Shown: positions 10,485-25,400 of the stretch, in pieces
Layout of the letters: each line of letters starts with the position of its first letter
How positions within the stretch are numbered: position 1 is the first letter of the stretch
Origin: Andalucia godoyi
Lineage: Eukaryota > Discoba > Jakobea > Jakobida > Andaluciidae
NCBI GenBank assembly: GCA_009859145.1
Contig: VRVR01000019.1
Coordinates: 93,073 to 157,072, forward strand
Direction: 5' to 3'
Length of the DNA: 64,000 nt
The notes under the pieces: generated by a model
Told to the model about the DNA's origin: nothing
What the model saw: the letters and a program-made list of their open reading frames with translations, nothing else
Databases searched by the model: none
Translations under genes and position numbers: made by a program

Positions 10485-13400
10485 TTACAAATATGGAGAA
10501 AAGTTTGCTGCTGTCGTTTCTGTCCGAACATTCGCTCGAATTAACCACAATCTGGCCAGTTGCTCTGTTCGTAAGGAAATAATTTCTCCCGAGGACGTTG
10601 TTACTTTGCTGATCTCGGGTCCATCTGATTCGAGAGACGGAATGTCTGGAACTTGACGATCCTCTAAGCCAATTTTCGATACCTGCAAATCATTTGAGAA
10701 ATTGCAAGGAGCCGTTGGACACGGGGGAAAATGGACTTGCAAGAATGCCGGATCCTCGCCTTTGCCAACCACGAGCAGGTGACCACACGTGTATAGTTGT
10801 CCGTCGTCATTACCTGCTTCGAAAGAGTCACTGGATGTCCGATCAAACTGCGAAACCATCTGCCTGATGCGTTCCACAAGCCAAGGACGATTCACTCCAA
10901 TAAACACATGGCGAAAGGTGTTTTGTGATACCTTATCAAAGACTGCTTCACCACTGTTCGAGTCATTAATCTCGCTTCCAGGCATATTCAACGCAGGTAC
11001 CAGAGCAGACCGACGTTTGTTTGAATCAGGGTCGTTATCTTTGGTAAACATTGACAATACGGTTTCCAACTGGGATAGCTCAAGATCACGCTCCTGTTTT
11101 GCAGAATCTGAGGCTTCCATTTCGTCCTTGCTGGTGCTTTCAATCTCCGGATCATCAAACTCCAGTGAAGGCAGTTTCCAGATTGGAGATAGCTGACCAA
11201 GATATCCAAACAACTTTTTCCAGAGCGTGCATCCTGCACAGGTCGCCATAACCAACAACAAAAACAAAGGATCTCCAAACATGACATAATTCGCTCGGAA
11301 CGTGATTTCTAAACCAAACACAATCAACAACATCGACGAAGCTTGAAGCGTCATCAAGAAAAAGTACTGAGGAGAGAACGCCATTGCATCGACAGGACGT
11401 AATTGTGGCTCCAACTCGTAATCATACTCCAAAGTGGACAACATCCATCGCGATTCTCTCGTGAGGTACATCTCTCGTTTCACCTCCATGTACTCTTGGA
11501 TTTTCCAACCTTTGTAGAGTTCCAGCAAGTGATCCAAGAATGCATCCATCACAGACTGTGAAAAGATGATAACAATACCAAATGCAAGGAAGAAAATGAA
11601 ATCAGAATCTCGAATTCCATAGAAGTTACCAATCATCGTCTCTTTTCTGAAAAGGTACAGAAATCCGATGACAACCGGAGCGAACATCATACTGAGATCG
11701 CCGATCGAGTACACAACCAAACTTTCAATGACAGGGACGATCGGATCCATTTCTACTTCATCCTGGGGATATTCCAATTCCTCTGACCCATCTTTCTGGA
11801 ACCACTTCCGAAGATAGTAGATTACTTTCCGCTTGTAGTCTGGGAGTTTCGCAGTTACGTGTGCAACCAAAGGACCAAGATAGATGCGCATGATAACTTC
11901 CATGACTAGATCGATCAAGTATCCAATCATAAAATCGATGAACGTATCCGCTCCCATTGTGATGACAAATTGCAAAAGAGAGAACACAACCAGATTCGGT
12001 ACAACAAGAACTGCATCTGTCAAAAATCCGAACATGAACCGTTCGTATAAAGGCTGGATGAACTTCAGACCGACGATGACCGCATAAATGTACACAGTGA
12101 ACTGCGGTGAAAAAGAGAATTCCAACATCAGCAAACCAGCAGCGCAATTGATGAGTGCCGCAATCACCACGTGATTTTTTTTTCCACATCGCCGGCATGA
12201 ATCCTTCGTATTCATCGGTCTCCAGATCTTCTGGATCAAAATCCTCTTTCACACGGTCTTCTGGAGCCAAATCGTTGTCGCCAATCAACAGCTGCGACCC
12301 CAGTTTGATGATGTAGAGACCGGCTATCACGAAAACTGTTCCAATACGGCCAGACCTCCAAGCAATCATCTGATCTTCGTCGTCAAGCGTCAACACGTCA
12401 TACTCTCCTGCCTGAGCTTGAAACCATAGCTTGGAGGACGGGAAGATCAACAAGAAATTGCCATCCATCAGGAATACGTAATATACGAAGCCACAGAACG
12501 AAGAGAAAGGCAGCATGTACGCACCGAAGCCTCCAAACAACGGCGGAGAAGCCAATTTGAGATACTCAATCGGATGAAAAGGAGGCGGATTTTTCATTCG
12601 AATAGCCAATCTGTTCGCTGCCCAGAACAAAGAAATTGAAACAATGGATGTGAATGCAACAGCAAGATAAATCACAACATAGATCTGCAAACCGAATCCA
12701 AAATGATTAAGAATGTCAAAGTACTGCAGAAGTTCAAGAGTGACAGTCAACGAATATTCACGTTCTCCTGCCGGCAGCTTTTCGGATCCGTAACTCACCA
12801 ATGCATACAAAATTCGTTTCTGTTTTGGATCCACTTGCATATACGAAAACGTAATACTAACCTTCTTTGGTACCCCACCACCGGTTCCGTCCAGCACGGA
12901 CACAGGTACCAAAAAATCCGAATCTTTCAGAGGAGCAAAGAATGTTTCTCCAGAAGAAAAGTCGGAATAATCAATCGGAAACTGTGTCACGTAGAAAAGA
13001 GTGATACCCTTCAGGCTTTCATAGAACCGAGGATTGGCATCCGTCTTCGTAAGATCCTCCTCAAAGTTGCAGAGAGTTTTGAGAGAACAAACATCTCCAG
13101 TTGCAGTAAGGAATGGATCCCATTCGTTAATCGGCACTGTGACGTCTGGAGGGACGAAAGTGCAATCTGGATTCGAAGCATTTTCAAAAACTCGGAAAGG
13201 GCGGAGATACGATCCAAATCCATAGCAACTGCTAAAGAACGGAATGTACTGAGTGGAGAACAGCTTACCTTGGGAAACCCAAAAGCTCTTGAAGTTCTTA
13301 GTCACAACTTGGGATGGATCCGGAACGATGGGGACACCGGACTGGGTCGGACTAAATGCAACCGTCATTTTCGCTTCATCCTTTGTAGGATTTGGATCTG

Positions 13401-16400
13401 TGTACAATGCATTTGACGGCACAGACAACTGTTGATTTGAGAAAATGACAAAAGAAAATTGCTTGGCAGTACCATATTGTGCTCGAGACGGAGAAGGGGC
13501 ATCCACTGTCATGGTTCCCGCAAACTGCAAGATTTCTTTTCTGTACAGTCCATAAATCAACTCAACTTCCCATCGGACATAAATGTCATCTCTGGGAGAA
13601 AGCTCAAAATCGAAAAGAATAGTCTTGTTGAAAGAAGGATCCACAAACCACGAGTCATCTGTGATCCGATATGGAAAAGAAACGGACTCCAGGACTCTTT
13701 TGGGACGAGAGATGGCGAACAAGTCCGATATCTCATATCCTGCATACAACGACAGGCGGAAATCTTCGTCGTAGACCAAAGGGGGGATTTGAGTCCAGTT
13801 AAAGCTGAAAACATACACTTTTCCTGCCTCAAGGGAAAATATGGATCGGCCCTTTGCTTGGCTGCCAGTGACAAGAATGTCTGTCCCCACATTCGATGCA
13901 GAAAGTACAGAGGAGGAGGAAGCGGTGGAAGTAGAAGCGAAAGCGTCGACTTGGAGAACGTAGCCGTTCACACGGAGATACTCAAGATCTTTGTAACAAT
14001 CCGATTCTGCTGATGATGCAATATTAGATGTGGTTCCTTCTGGACAAGATGTTGTTGGATTAGCTTCGGAAGTTCCTTCCGGGCAATAATACCCAGCCTC
14101 GCATTTGAATTGCTCACGTTGGGAAAATCCAGTTCCCTCCAAACAATAGTAGCCTGCTGGGCATGCATCGTCAAACCTTGACAGTGGTGTGGTTCCCACT
14201 CTGCAAAAGAAACCCGCAGGACATTTCTGATCGTCAAGATCAGCCAAAGTTGTTCCACTCCTGCAATAGTAGCCCTCATAGCATTGCTCTGCTTGGGATG
14301 TGTAGTTTGTCATTGCCTCAACTGCGCAGATATATCCGGCTGGGCATAAAGTACACTGTTCTATTGCCGACAACCCGTAGGAGTTCGAATACGTTCCTTG
14401 AGGACACGGTTGACAATATACTGTGTCATCTGAAGACCGATATGTTCCTGGGGGACATAACTGAGGGAGAACAGTGCCTTCAATTTCGCAAGAAAATCCA
14501 GGAGGACAAGGTTTGCAATTTTGCAAGCCTTCTTCGTTAGAAAAAGTGCCGATGAGACATTTGGATTGTTCAGGTCCACCTCCAATAGCGTAAAAACCGG
14601 CTGTCGCGTTCTTTGGGGCTTCTGAACCTGTAGGACAGAAGGTTCCAGGAGGGCAAAGGTTGTCAATGGAACCAGTTTTGCCAGGGCAGTAAGATCCAGC
14701 CAAGCAAACTTGCGGGGTGGTGAAATCTCCTGGAACCGTTTCATTTGTGCGAACTCCAAAAATGCAGTATACGGCAGAACCGCAAGGCCTAGGAATTCCT
14801 TCGGAGGTATTCAGTGCACGATTCACAACTGCCGTTTCTGTACCATTTGGACAATAGTGACCCGATGGGCACAGAGTCGGGGGCCGAGGAGATCGATATT
14901 GGTCACACACATACCCAGCAGGACACGATATCGGAGCAAGCATCCCATAGAAAGGACAAACGTGTCCTGGTGGACAGTCATCGCAATATGATCGTCCCGT
15001 CCGATTGTTGAAGGTTCCCGGGTCGCACACAAGTGGCACAATGTTTCCTACTCCCCGACAGTACGTTCCTGACGGACACGGAATCATGAACGTAACACTG
15101 CCGCCAACAGGACAGTAGTAGCCTGTAGGGCAGGAGTATGGCATTGGATTTGTGGAGCCGATGTCGCAAACGTATCCGGAAGCGCAAGGTTGTGGAGTCG
15201 AATAGTTTCCTATCTGTGACTCATTAACGGCTACTCCATGACTGCAGTACACTCCAAAGGGACACGGAATTGGAGCATATGCAGACATCGAGAGAGGATT
15301 ATACGTTTCAGTTCCAAAGCCGCAGAAATGTCCAGGTGGACAAAATCTTCCTGGCAAGTAGAGCCCGAAAACATCGCACACCTTTCCTGCCGGGCACGGT
15401 GTTGGAATACCACCACCGAACATAGGGCAGTTCGATCCAAGTGAACATGGATTACAAAACACAGAGGCAGTACTATTTGCAAATGAACCCGGTGTGCAAG
15501 GCAACGCTGTTTCTAGACCGTATTCGGGGCACTCGAACCCTTTAGGGCAGGCTTTTCGTATTCCTGTTGATGGTGAGCAAAACGATCCAGGAGGGCAAAG
15601 ATCGTAAACGAAAACCTTCCTGTCAGTTGAATACTCGACGCCGTTTGGAGAAACCTCGACATATGTAAGCAATCGCTCCGTAGTTGAGTTTTGCCTTGGT
15701 GTGATGCAACGGAGCAGCGAATCAGATATTCTAGAAGCATTGACAACAACCGACCCGAAGCTGCACGACCACGCAGTTCCCGAAGAAAAACCAGTTCCAG
15801 AGACGTTAACCAACGTCCCACCAGAAACCGGGCCGAATGCCGGACTCAAAGCAGTTACATTCCAAGAGTCAATGAAACTGAAGCTGACTGTTGACGCAGG
15901 GAAAAACTGCAGATTTGATGCGACCGACACTGGAACAGTTGTCGGAGATTGAGCTGGTGCAATGCACAGCACTTCACTCTCGGAGTTCCAAATTCCAAAC
16001 GAGGAAAATAGACCAAATGAGCAAAACAACCGAGATGACTTCTTAAAATGCGATCCAAAAACAGTCACAACACATCCACCGCCTCGACTTCCCACAGAAG
16101 GATACACCGAAAGAATCGTCGGAGAAGCAGCAACCTCAATGCTGTGCGTTGAGCGCGAAAAAACTTGTCTATCAGCCGAAATGGAAATGTCTTGTCTGGA
16201 TGACAGATGGTGCAAATCCACGGAAATAGAACAGTCGGTTGCTCGAGAGGAAACCCCGATTCCTTGAAGGACAATTGATCTTGTTTCCGAAGAGAATTTG
16301 CAAAAGATGCTTCCTCGTGGCAGATTTTGTCCTCTCAGTCTTATCTGGCCTATACCTTGCGTGTTGACTGGAGAGACTCGTTGAATGACTGGTTGTTCGT

Positions 16401-19400
16401 AATATGTGACAAAACGACGATCGGACGAATACTCGTCGTCCACACCAATCTCAACGATGTTGGGCCCTAGGTCAAAATGTGGCGCTGTACAGATCAGGGT
16501 TGTGGAAGACTCTTTCTCCGCAGTCACGACGGTTGAATTCCCAATTTTGCAACGAAAACGATTCACCAGCCCAGCTTCTGCAGGAAGATTGGGAGAAACA
16601 AAGGTCAGCTTAACTCCGCCCTTTTCGCTCACAAAAATCGGGTCAACACTTGAAACATTGTAATCGGAGATAAGATGAATGGTTCCAGTTGAGAAAGATC
16701 GGAGTCGACCGTCTGAAATAGTGAGAATTGCTCCCATGCTCTGTTTTGCTCGAGGCATCATGCAGGCTAACTCCGAGTTGTTGAAAATCCGGGTTCTCAC
16801 AAACGTCTTTCCATTGAAAAGACAAAAGAGAGGGATGTCTTCAGAAAACACTCCCAGCAATCGAACTTCTCCGCCACCTCGTGCCATCCGGAACTGCGTT
16901 GACAGCTGCCAGTTTTCTGGAAGATTAACTTGCACCACCCGAAGGTCATGCAGCATCGGTACTTGCTGGCCACGTGAGGAGTATATCATTGGAGACTGTG
17001 AGGCGTTCCACTTAGGAACTTCGATCCTTGAAATACGATCCGACGCATGTGAGAACATCAGATCAGAATCTTTTGATGAAAATTTCTCGATTCCGCGAAG
17101 GCCTGATCCACTTAATGACCACACAGTCGATCGCTGAGGATGAACTGTGAATGCAACGTGGACATCAATTACAGGAAGTGGAACAAAATGGGCCTCCAAA
17201 GTTCCCATAGGCATCAAAGTCTCCATCGAGTGAACCACAAACGATCTGAAGCCCACGCTTCCACCATACAACGAAAACTGCTTAATACCAGCAACTGCAG
17301 TTGTTGACACAACAGATGAGAATGCTGCACCATCCGACAGAAACAGATCACCGAAATCACCGGGGTAGGTCAGAGTGAGCACTCCTCCAGTGCGATACGA
17401 ATCTAGCACAGTCAACGAGATGTTGGCAGGCTGGAGAGCTGAAATGACGGATACAAGTACGTTCCAACTATCATAGAAACGAACCAACAGCGTGGTGTTC
17501 TCTTCGTGTTGCAACGGAACGGTACATGTTGCAACATCCATTGAAGTGCTTCCAACTACAGAAATAATCGAGCGCCTTTGTTGGAACAGACAAACCATAT
17601 CATAACGCTCTGTGCCTTCGACTGCAAGAGATAGCAGCATTCCCGAGGAAACCATACGTTCCTTCACCGTGATGGAAGGGGGGTACCAAATGTGCAGCAA
17701 GTGCGCAGATAGCGACAAATCTCGAACAGTGCTGTAGAGAGAACCTGAAGTACCTGATAAAATTACGAATGACGAAGAAACAAATTTGAATACACAAGAA
17801 CTGTAAACTTCGCCAACATTCACCAGATTCTCACCGTGCAACAACACTCTGCTGGAAACACTATTGACGACAGTATTCGGAAAGACGTTTAGGATCACGG
17901 GTCGTTCTTGATTGTTCACCGGCCACGAATGAATGTCCTCCATGATGCTGAAACCGAAAAGTCTGAGTGTGTGGAAACCGAATGCATGAACATCAGAAAA
18001 CGTGCAAGAGCACTTCAATGTAACAGTTGGAATGCAGGGGACAGCGAATCCGCCCATCTGACACTCCTGAAGTTTGCTCAACAGAGGAGAGACAAAATAG
18101 AACGATACAAAGTATCCTGGAAATGTCAATGCCGGCAACGTTGAGGCAGAAAATGATGTATTCCATATACGAATGGAATTCATGGTTACTGAAACATTCA
18201 TGTGAGCATAACTGATGACGGAGGACACATCGGAAAATGCAGATCCGCACAGAGGAACAACACGCAGAGCACCACCAGATTGGACGAGAGGCATGATCGC
18301 ACTCAAGATGCTTCCTTGAACCTGAGAAGCAGTAAGAACAGACGTTTTCCCAAAAATGCTGCGCAACCCCGCAAGAAGAGATGGATGAACAGGAGGATCA
18401 ATTGCGAATTTCACAGGCGAGCCGGCAGTAATATCCTTATTCGAAATAGTCTGGAGTACGGAAATCTGGACTGTCGAAACTGAACATCTCGTTTCACACG
18501 GAAGACGGCTTGACAAACTGAAAAATTCCAGATTGATGTCCTGCGAGCCATTTGCAAGCACGGAAACAACATGAAGAAAAGAGGATACTGGGTGAGTGTT
18601 AAACACAGACAACGGTCTTGTCTGAACAGAAAAGCTCTGGAGAAGATTTTCTCCAACCAACACAATACGGTTGTTTCGATATGCGATTCCAACTTCCGAA
18701 ATGAGCTTGGAAATTCGTGGCCGGGTCCACACTTGTATTTGCCAGTTTGCTGAGGCAAGTAGACGCCCTTCGGAATTCGTACTGAGCGATAAAGCATGGA
18801 AACCAGCTGGTAGTCTGCTAATTTCACACCCAGAACCACTGACATCTTGCAAAACAGGAAATGCATGATAGCCGTTAACCAAGCAAACTGTGCAAGAGAC
18901 GCACGGAAGTAACACAGGAAGAGAAACCGTCACCGCAGATCTCTCGATGGCATGAAACTGCGCAGAGGAGACGTTAATGGCCGCAAACAGTGAAAACTGA
19001 GAAGTCGTAGAAGAAACCACAGCCCAATTCTCAAGAAGAGAAGCAGTGTAATTTTCAGCCTTGAGTAACGGATACACGACGCTATACCGTGATGTACCAT
19101 CTTTCTTCGCTAATATAGAAATTCGACCAATCTGGACATGAAAAGTTCCATCAAGAGAAAACCGATGATCAACATCAAGCAACATCTTGGCTCCAGGCAT
19201 TGGCAACTCCGGCAAGTTGAATGAAAATTCTTGCGAGTGGACAGATAAAATACTACCGAGACCGGCAATCAGCCTGTCTCCGCTCTCGATCGATGCAAAC
19301 ACATCAAAAGCGCCATCCATGCCTTGCCTAGATAACGGCAAAATCTGAACAGTGCACCGACTAAGCCTTGAAGATACGAACTTCGCCGTAGTCGCGAATG

Positions 19401-22400
19401 ATGTGTTCTTGCCATACACAGTACAAGAGAGAAGATGGCTCTCAGCCACTTCCAATGTTTGCAGAATGATAGACGATTCGTTCTGAACGACGGAAGTTGA
19501 AAATGCAACAACGACTGGACGCTTTGCGAAATGAACATACACTCCGGTTTCCAGGAAATCTTTTGCGTTCTCGGAGATAAACAGCGGAGCATAGCCAGAA
19601 ATCCACACAGGGAGCTCACCGCGAAAATGAGGGACCGCTTCGACTACCGACAGTGGAAAAACTGCAGATCCAATTTGGGCGAAAAGAAAGGGCGTCGTAC
19701 TAGTTGGTGAGTAAACATCAATCAACAGTTCACCACAAAGTTGAAGCGAATTGGAGGTGACTGCAGAAACATTTCCGTTCAGGAGAGGATATTCGGTTGA
19801 AACAGACGGAAGCATAAAAGTAAACGAACGACCTACAGTGACATTGAAACCGAACAACAGAGGATGCGGACAAATAATGCACGACCGGCCACATGGGAGT
19901 GTTCTGACAAATGTTTTAGAGGAGAAAACGCAAAAATCGGATCCTTCAACGTCAGAGGTGGCATGGAAACGTAAATCTTGACCACCTGTTCTGGACAGTG
20001 CGAAATACTCAACATGTAGTCGCGTGACTGCAGAGGACGAAAACATGATATCAGCATCAACAGTCATAACCAGTTCACCGACTGTGATTGCCAATTGCCC
20101 AGCACCAGAGAATGTGGCACCAGATTGTACGGATAGCAACGAAACAACTGACGACGCGGACAGAAATCCAACCTCCGAGCCTCGAAGCAGGATTTTCGTT
20201 GTAGGAGCCTGGGGAAAGAAACCGAGTGTCTTGGCTACTAAAACACGAGGACGGTCTTCTTCCAAACTTTCGAAGAAAACTTCTTCAATTTGCGGTAGCT
20301 CATGAATCACAAAAGGCACATGATCCACGTTGGGGATCGCATCAATTGTAACAGATAAGGAATGGAAACCCGGACCCGTCAATGGCCCAATGCCGCAGGA
20401 ACACTTGGCGTCCGAAAACGTACCGATTTCCGCACGCAGATCTATTCGTACAATAAGGCGAGGGGCGTTCTCCGCAATGTAGTTGAACAACTGGTTGCTC
20501 AAAGAAGCAGTCAAGTTAAAGGTAACATAGTTCCACACATTGGAGCCTGCGGATGAAGCCAACTCAGGTCTCGAAGAAACATTCAGCTCGGGAATAACGA
20601 ACAGTAGCAATGAATTTGACGACAATAGTGACATGGACCAAGATTCAAAAACAGAGATATTGCGATTCTCTGGAAGACCCGGAGAAAGACATTGGAACGT
20701 GTTTGAAAAAACAGATGTCGCGCGAACAACAGTGGTGCCATCAAAGACACAGGATGCCTCACTCGTACGGTCCTCGAGATGCGACACCGAAAAGGATAAT
20801 AACGATCCACCACAAACGCCCAGCACACTTTGGTTCGACGAAATGAAAGATGAAAAAGGATCAAAGCTGAAACGAAAAGGAACGCACGAACAATCGTCGA
20901 ACGAAAAAATGTCAAAACAAGCACAGCCAAACTTGGACAAAGGCAAAACATTGGAAACACCAAAGGAAATAACTAGACGTGAAGAAACAACAAACTCAAA
21001 GGAAGAAAAAGACGTAAATGCATGAATGGCGAAGCTACTATTAAAATCACCGAATAAAGACGGGGTCAAAAGTTCTGAAGAAAACCCAACTGTCGACAGC
21101 TCCAGATTTGAACCTTGAAAAACGAAAAAAGAGGACTGTGATGTCAGTGCAAACACGGAAACAACATTACTCAGACGTGGGGAAATACCGACACACAACG
21201 AATTGGATGGAGCTAGGAACAAAGAAACACCATCTTGATGAAGCAATTCCACCGGCTGGAATCCAAAACTGCTCCTCTTTTGCACCGGAAAAACAACAGT
21301 CTGCGCTCCTCCATCCACACGCAAAGAACCCACCTCTTCGATACCACCAATCCTTGCAATCCACTGGTATTCATCAGCAACGGCGAACGTTCCAGACAGA
21401 ACAACACCTGCCCAGCTACCTCCGCTGGAAGAAATGCGAGAGCGGACTTGCAATGACCCGACATCTGCAGCACCTTGAATCACCGACCCGTTGACAGCGG
21501 AAGAGTAACGCAACACCGATACCCCTGCACTACCTGCGGTCAGCGATGCACACGCGCGCGGCTCAACACAGATGCCAACCGGGACGTGGCGGAAAGAAGT
21601 AAGGCCATCCACAAAAAGCGCAGGTGCAGCACAGCGCAAGCCCCCATGGGAGTCAATGACCGCTTCTACGACAACTCGACTGTCGAACAGGCAGCGCGCC
21701 AGCGCCATGTCCTGAAGAACGTGTTCTCCATCAAGAGCAAAACGCACATCCTGACCACCAGCTTGTTGCTGATCCCAAAGCGAAACATTGAGGACCATGG
21801 GCCGCGGCCGCGGTCGCACAGACAACGTGTCCTTGACCGCAAAATTGCGATCATTTGCAGAGACTACCAGTGCGAATCCCTCTGCAAAACTGGGGGCTTG
21901 CAGCATCGAGAGTGATATGTCCGCGAGCAGCACAGCAGACGACACCGCAGTACAGATACAATGCGACGTGATGTTAGGAGCCGGAATACCAGCGAGACAC
22001 ACCCGGGTGGTCATGTCGGCTCCTGCCACGTCAACTCGGCCCCGCAAGAAATGGCGTCCAGTGACTGTCAACCTCACGGCCTCCAGCACATATCCAATGG
22101 TAGGATACACGTCCGATACCACCGGTTCCCCGACGTATTCAAACTGAATTCCCGTATCTGGTAACGCAAACGTCGACGAAGTTTCGAGATCCCCGACTGC
22201 CAACCGGACAGCAACGTATCCTCCTCCAGCGCGCGTTGCCGGAGTTGTGCACACAGCTGTTGAATGCATACTACTGATCCGCGCGAGAATTACCGTGGAC
22301 TCCTCAAAAACACAAAGAAGCCTCGTGACAGCTGAAAGACCTAGGGTCCCGTCCAGAACACCTCCTAACCTCATGTCGAGGCCGATTGAAGTTCCACCAG

Positions 22401-25400
22401 CTGCAAAACCCCGAACTGCAGGAAGCAACAGATCATCGGTCCCTGTCGAAACAGCTAACTGGCTCGTCTTTGCAGCCGTTATGTTTGGAAGAATCGTCAG
22501 TTGCTGTGTTGCACCACGAATAAACAGATGAGAATCCACAGACGTAAACCCCACACTATAATTGCCAGCTGCCAACGCAGGGAGGACACAAACCATTGAC
22601 GACTGAAAGCGGCTTCGAACAAAGGTCTTGCCAATAGTGCAGTACCGATCATCAAGTCCTCGGACATCTTGGCCTTCCTTGTCCGTGACAACCAAAACAG
22701 GCATACCACCAATGACTGCACCAAAACCAGGAATCAATGTCTGTACATCCATTCTCCCCGAAACTGAGAATGCAAGCGACGAAGGAACGGACAAAAATGA
22801 CTTCTCCCCATCCACAGAAGTTTTCAGGGGCACAAGCTGCCCGTCGTACGTAGCAATAGTGTTCGATGAATTCAGGCCACCCAGAAGCAATACGGACGAC
22901 ACAAACACGTGGTCCGCACACTGCTCGTCCAGAAGCAGACATATGTCCTCTGCTCGCTCGCCTGATGCATGGCGTCCGCGGACCCAGAATGTGTACTCTG
23001 ACGAAGATATAATCGTTTTTGGATAGACATCTTCAACAGCAAATCCAGGCCGGACTTCGAACATTCCATCCACGAACAACAAATTATCTCGGACACTTGA
23101 TATGGCCACGGAAATCACGCAGAATCCTGAGGGAAAGCCATCAACGGCAACGGATACAGAGTCTCGAGCCACGGACAGCACGCCCACAAACATCTCGCCT
23201 CGCAGATACACACCGACATCGAGATGAAGAGACAGTGGGAGTGCAGACGTTAACGAAATCGTGAGCTGCGGTCCAGAAAGTGAGGACACAAGTTCAGAGC
23301 CACTGGCATTCACCGAACTGTACAGTGGAATCGAGAACACGGCTGTTTGCGTACTAGAAAAGAAGGAGACAATCTGGATGGAAATGGAGCTTCCAGAAGC
23401 CGATGTCAGCAACGGTTTCTTACATCCGATCAACCCATTCATTTCGCTTGGAAAATCTGGCTCCACAAACGTCTTTCCATTACCAAACACACAAAGAAGA
23501 CCCGCACTTTGCTCCACCGCGGACTGGCTGGCTACGTAGACCACTCCTGGTTGTTCGGATACCGGTGCATCATGGGAAAGTTCTGCATCCAACGCGGCGC
23601 TTGACTGGATGCCAATATGCCCAATTGTTCGCGCAAACATATGCAAACTGACGTTTCGGAAACCTAGAACCTGAAGCGAATAGGAAGAATGAGGATTCAG
23701 ACTCACATCAACTATCAATAGTTCAGAGGATACGCAGTAAGCAACGCAACTTCCATCAGCCACAATGCATTCTACGTTCTTCAAAAAACCGCTTCCTTTG
23801 ACCAGGAGAACAGACTCGCCGCCAGGTTGTGATACGGAGGTGCCAACAACAGACGCAAAAACAGGGCTCGCAACTATTTCCAAAGAATTAGACGTTGTCA
23901 TATGGACAGCGGAGTCACCAAGCACGACGGAAACAGGAGTGAATCCTGTGTGCAAAGAGGGCGGTACAGTAGCAACGAGGATGTCCGAAACAAAAGTTGA
24001 TGCACTGACTTCAAAGGACGAAACCAGCAGAGTGACCGGCTTTGTTAGCAACGACGCAGACAAAACGGGGGCGAATGACACATTAAATAGCCCCGTGTTC
24101 CAATCTGACGCTTGCATTGACGTCACTACATTTGACATCATTGTCTGCTGGCTAATTGTCGCATTACGAGACATTATCCAAGATGCCAATATAGGAGCGC
24201 CTGACAAAGGGGTTCGAACCCCAGGGACACAGCCATAAACAGAAACAGAAGAAGATTCAGAGAGTGACGGCAGAGTTGGAGACACACATCGCGCACGAAC
24301 ACCGTCAACAACTGTTGCACGCACAAAAACACCGTTTGACGAACTGGTAATGAACAAGCATCCCAAATTATCTGTTGTCAATGACGTTCCTCGCAGATCC
24401 ACAAGCGCACCTCCGCGTTCTGGAACCATCTGGACCGAGGATGAAAAGAAGGAGGGAGCATCGGCGATTCGGAGCTTTAGCGCATCATACGTTGCGTACA
24501 CATCAGTGTACGGCCCTGCAAATCGCAGCTGTAATTCTGCAATGGAAGATGTCGAAGGAACAGAAGAAGCGTCACACAGCAGCAGTCGAGACGAGATCCG
24601 CGTGACATCAGAAACCGACATCCCACCATTGAAATTGAATGAAAACACGCATTGGACGGCATCAACGACATGCTCAGTAATCAATACAATTCCCGATGTT
24701 CCTGGAACCGCAATTTGGGCCAGAATGGTTTTCAGCAATGAGGAGGCTCGAACTGAGAAAGACACAGGGTCGAGAGGCCTGACCAAGCTGTTATTGAAAG
24801 AACCACGAATCATTCCACCTTCGAAACCAACGTCAAGAGAAAAGAATCCCACGGAGGGAATCGCGGGAATGACGTCGTATGCCACAGACGTCGATCGCTT
24901 GTCCATTGCAATGCCATACGGACCTACATACATGTACATCACCTTGTTGCCGGTCATAGTGGGATTCGAAACCGAAAAGGTCACAGAAGCACCAGCATGT
25001 AAACACGATACGCGTCTATCAATTGACATTGACAGTGCGGTGTTCTGTACGCCAGTCAACAGTGCATGCTTCTCCCTGAATACCTCGACGGAACCAACAG
25101 CCATTTGATTCCGCAGATCGTAGCTAATGAAGACCTGCAAGGATGAAAGAGGCTTCAGCATGGGAGATACGGCAGCCATTCGGGCAGCGCCGTTCCAATT
25201 CAGGCGAATCACAGTGCGCAATAAGAAAGCCCAGACATGTTCAGCATCTCCTGCATATGGAGTGTCAATTTCGATTTGGAATCCACCAAGAGAAGATAAC
25301 AGTGTAGAAGCGAGACCGCCTGCCTCCTTCAAGTCTACAATCTTAATCTGCGCAAATTTTCTGCGAAAAGAAGTCCTAATAGTCATATACCGGTCCGTGT

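Noticed and set aside
24205-24225. GGTTCGAACCCC, a tRNA B-box-like palindrome
   Set aside because: It sits in the giant coding frame with no A-box or cloverleaf around it.
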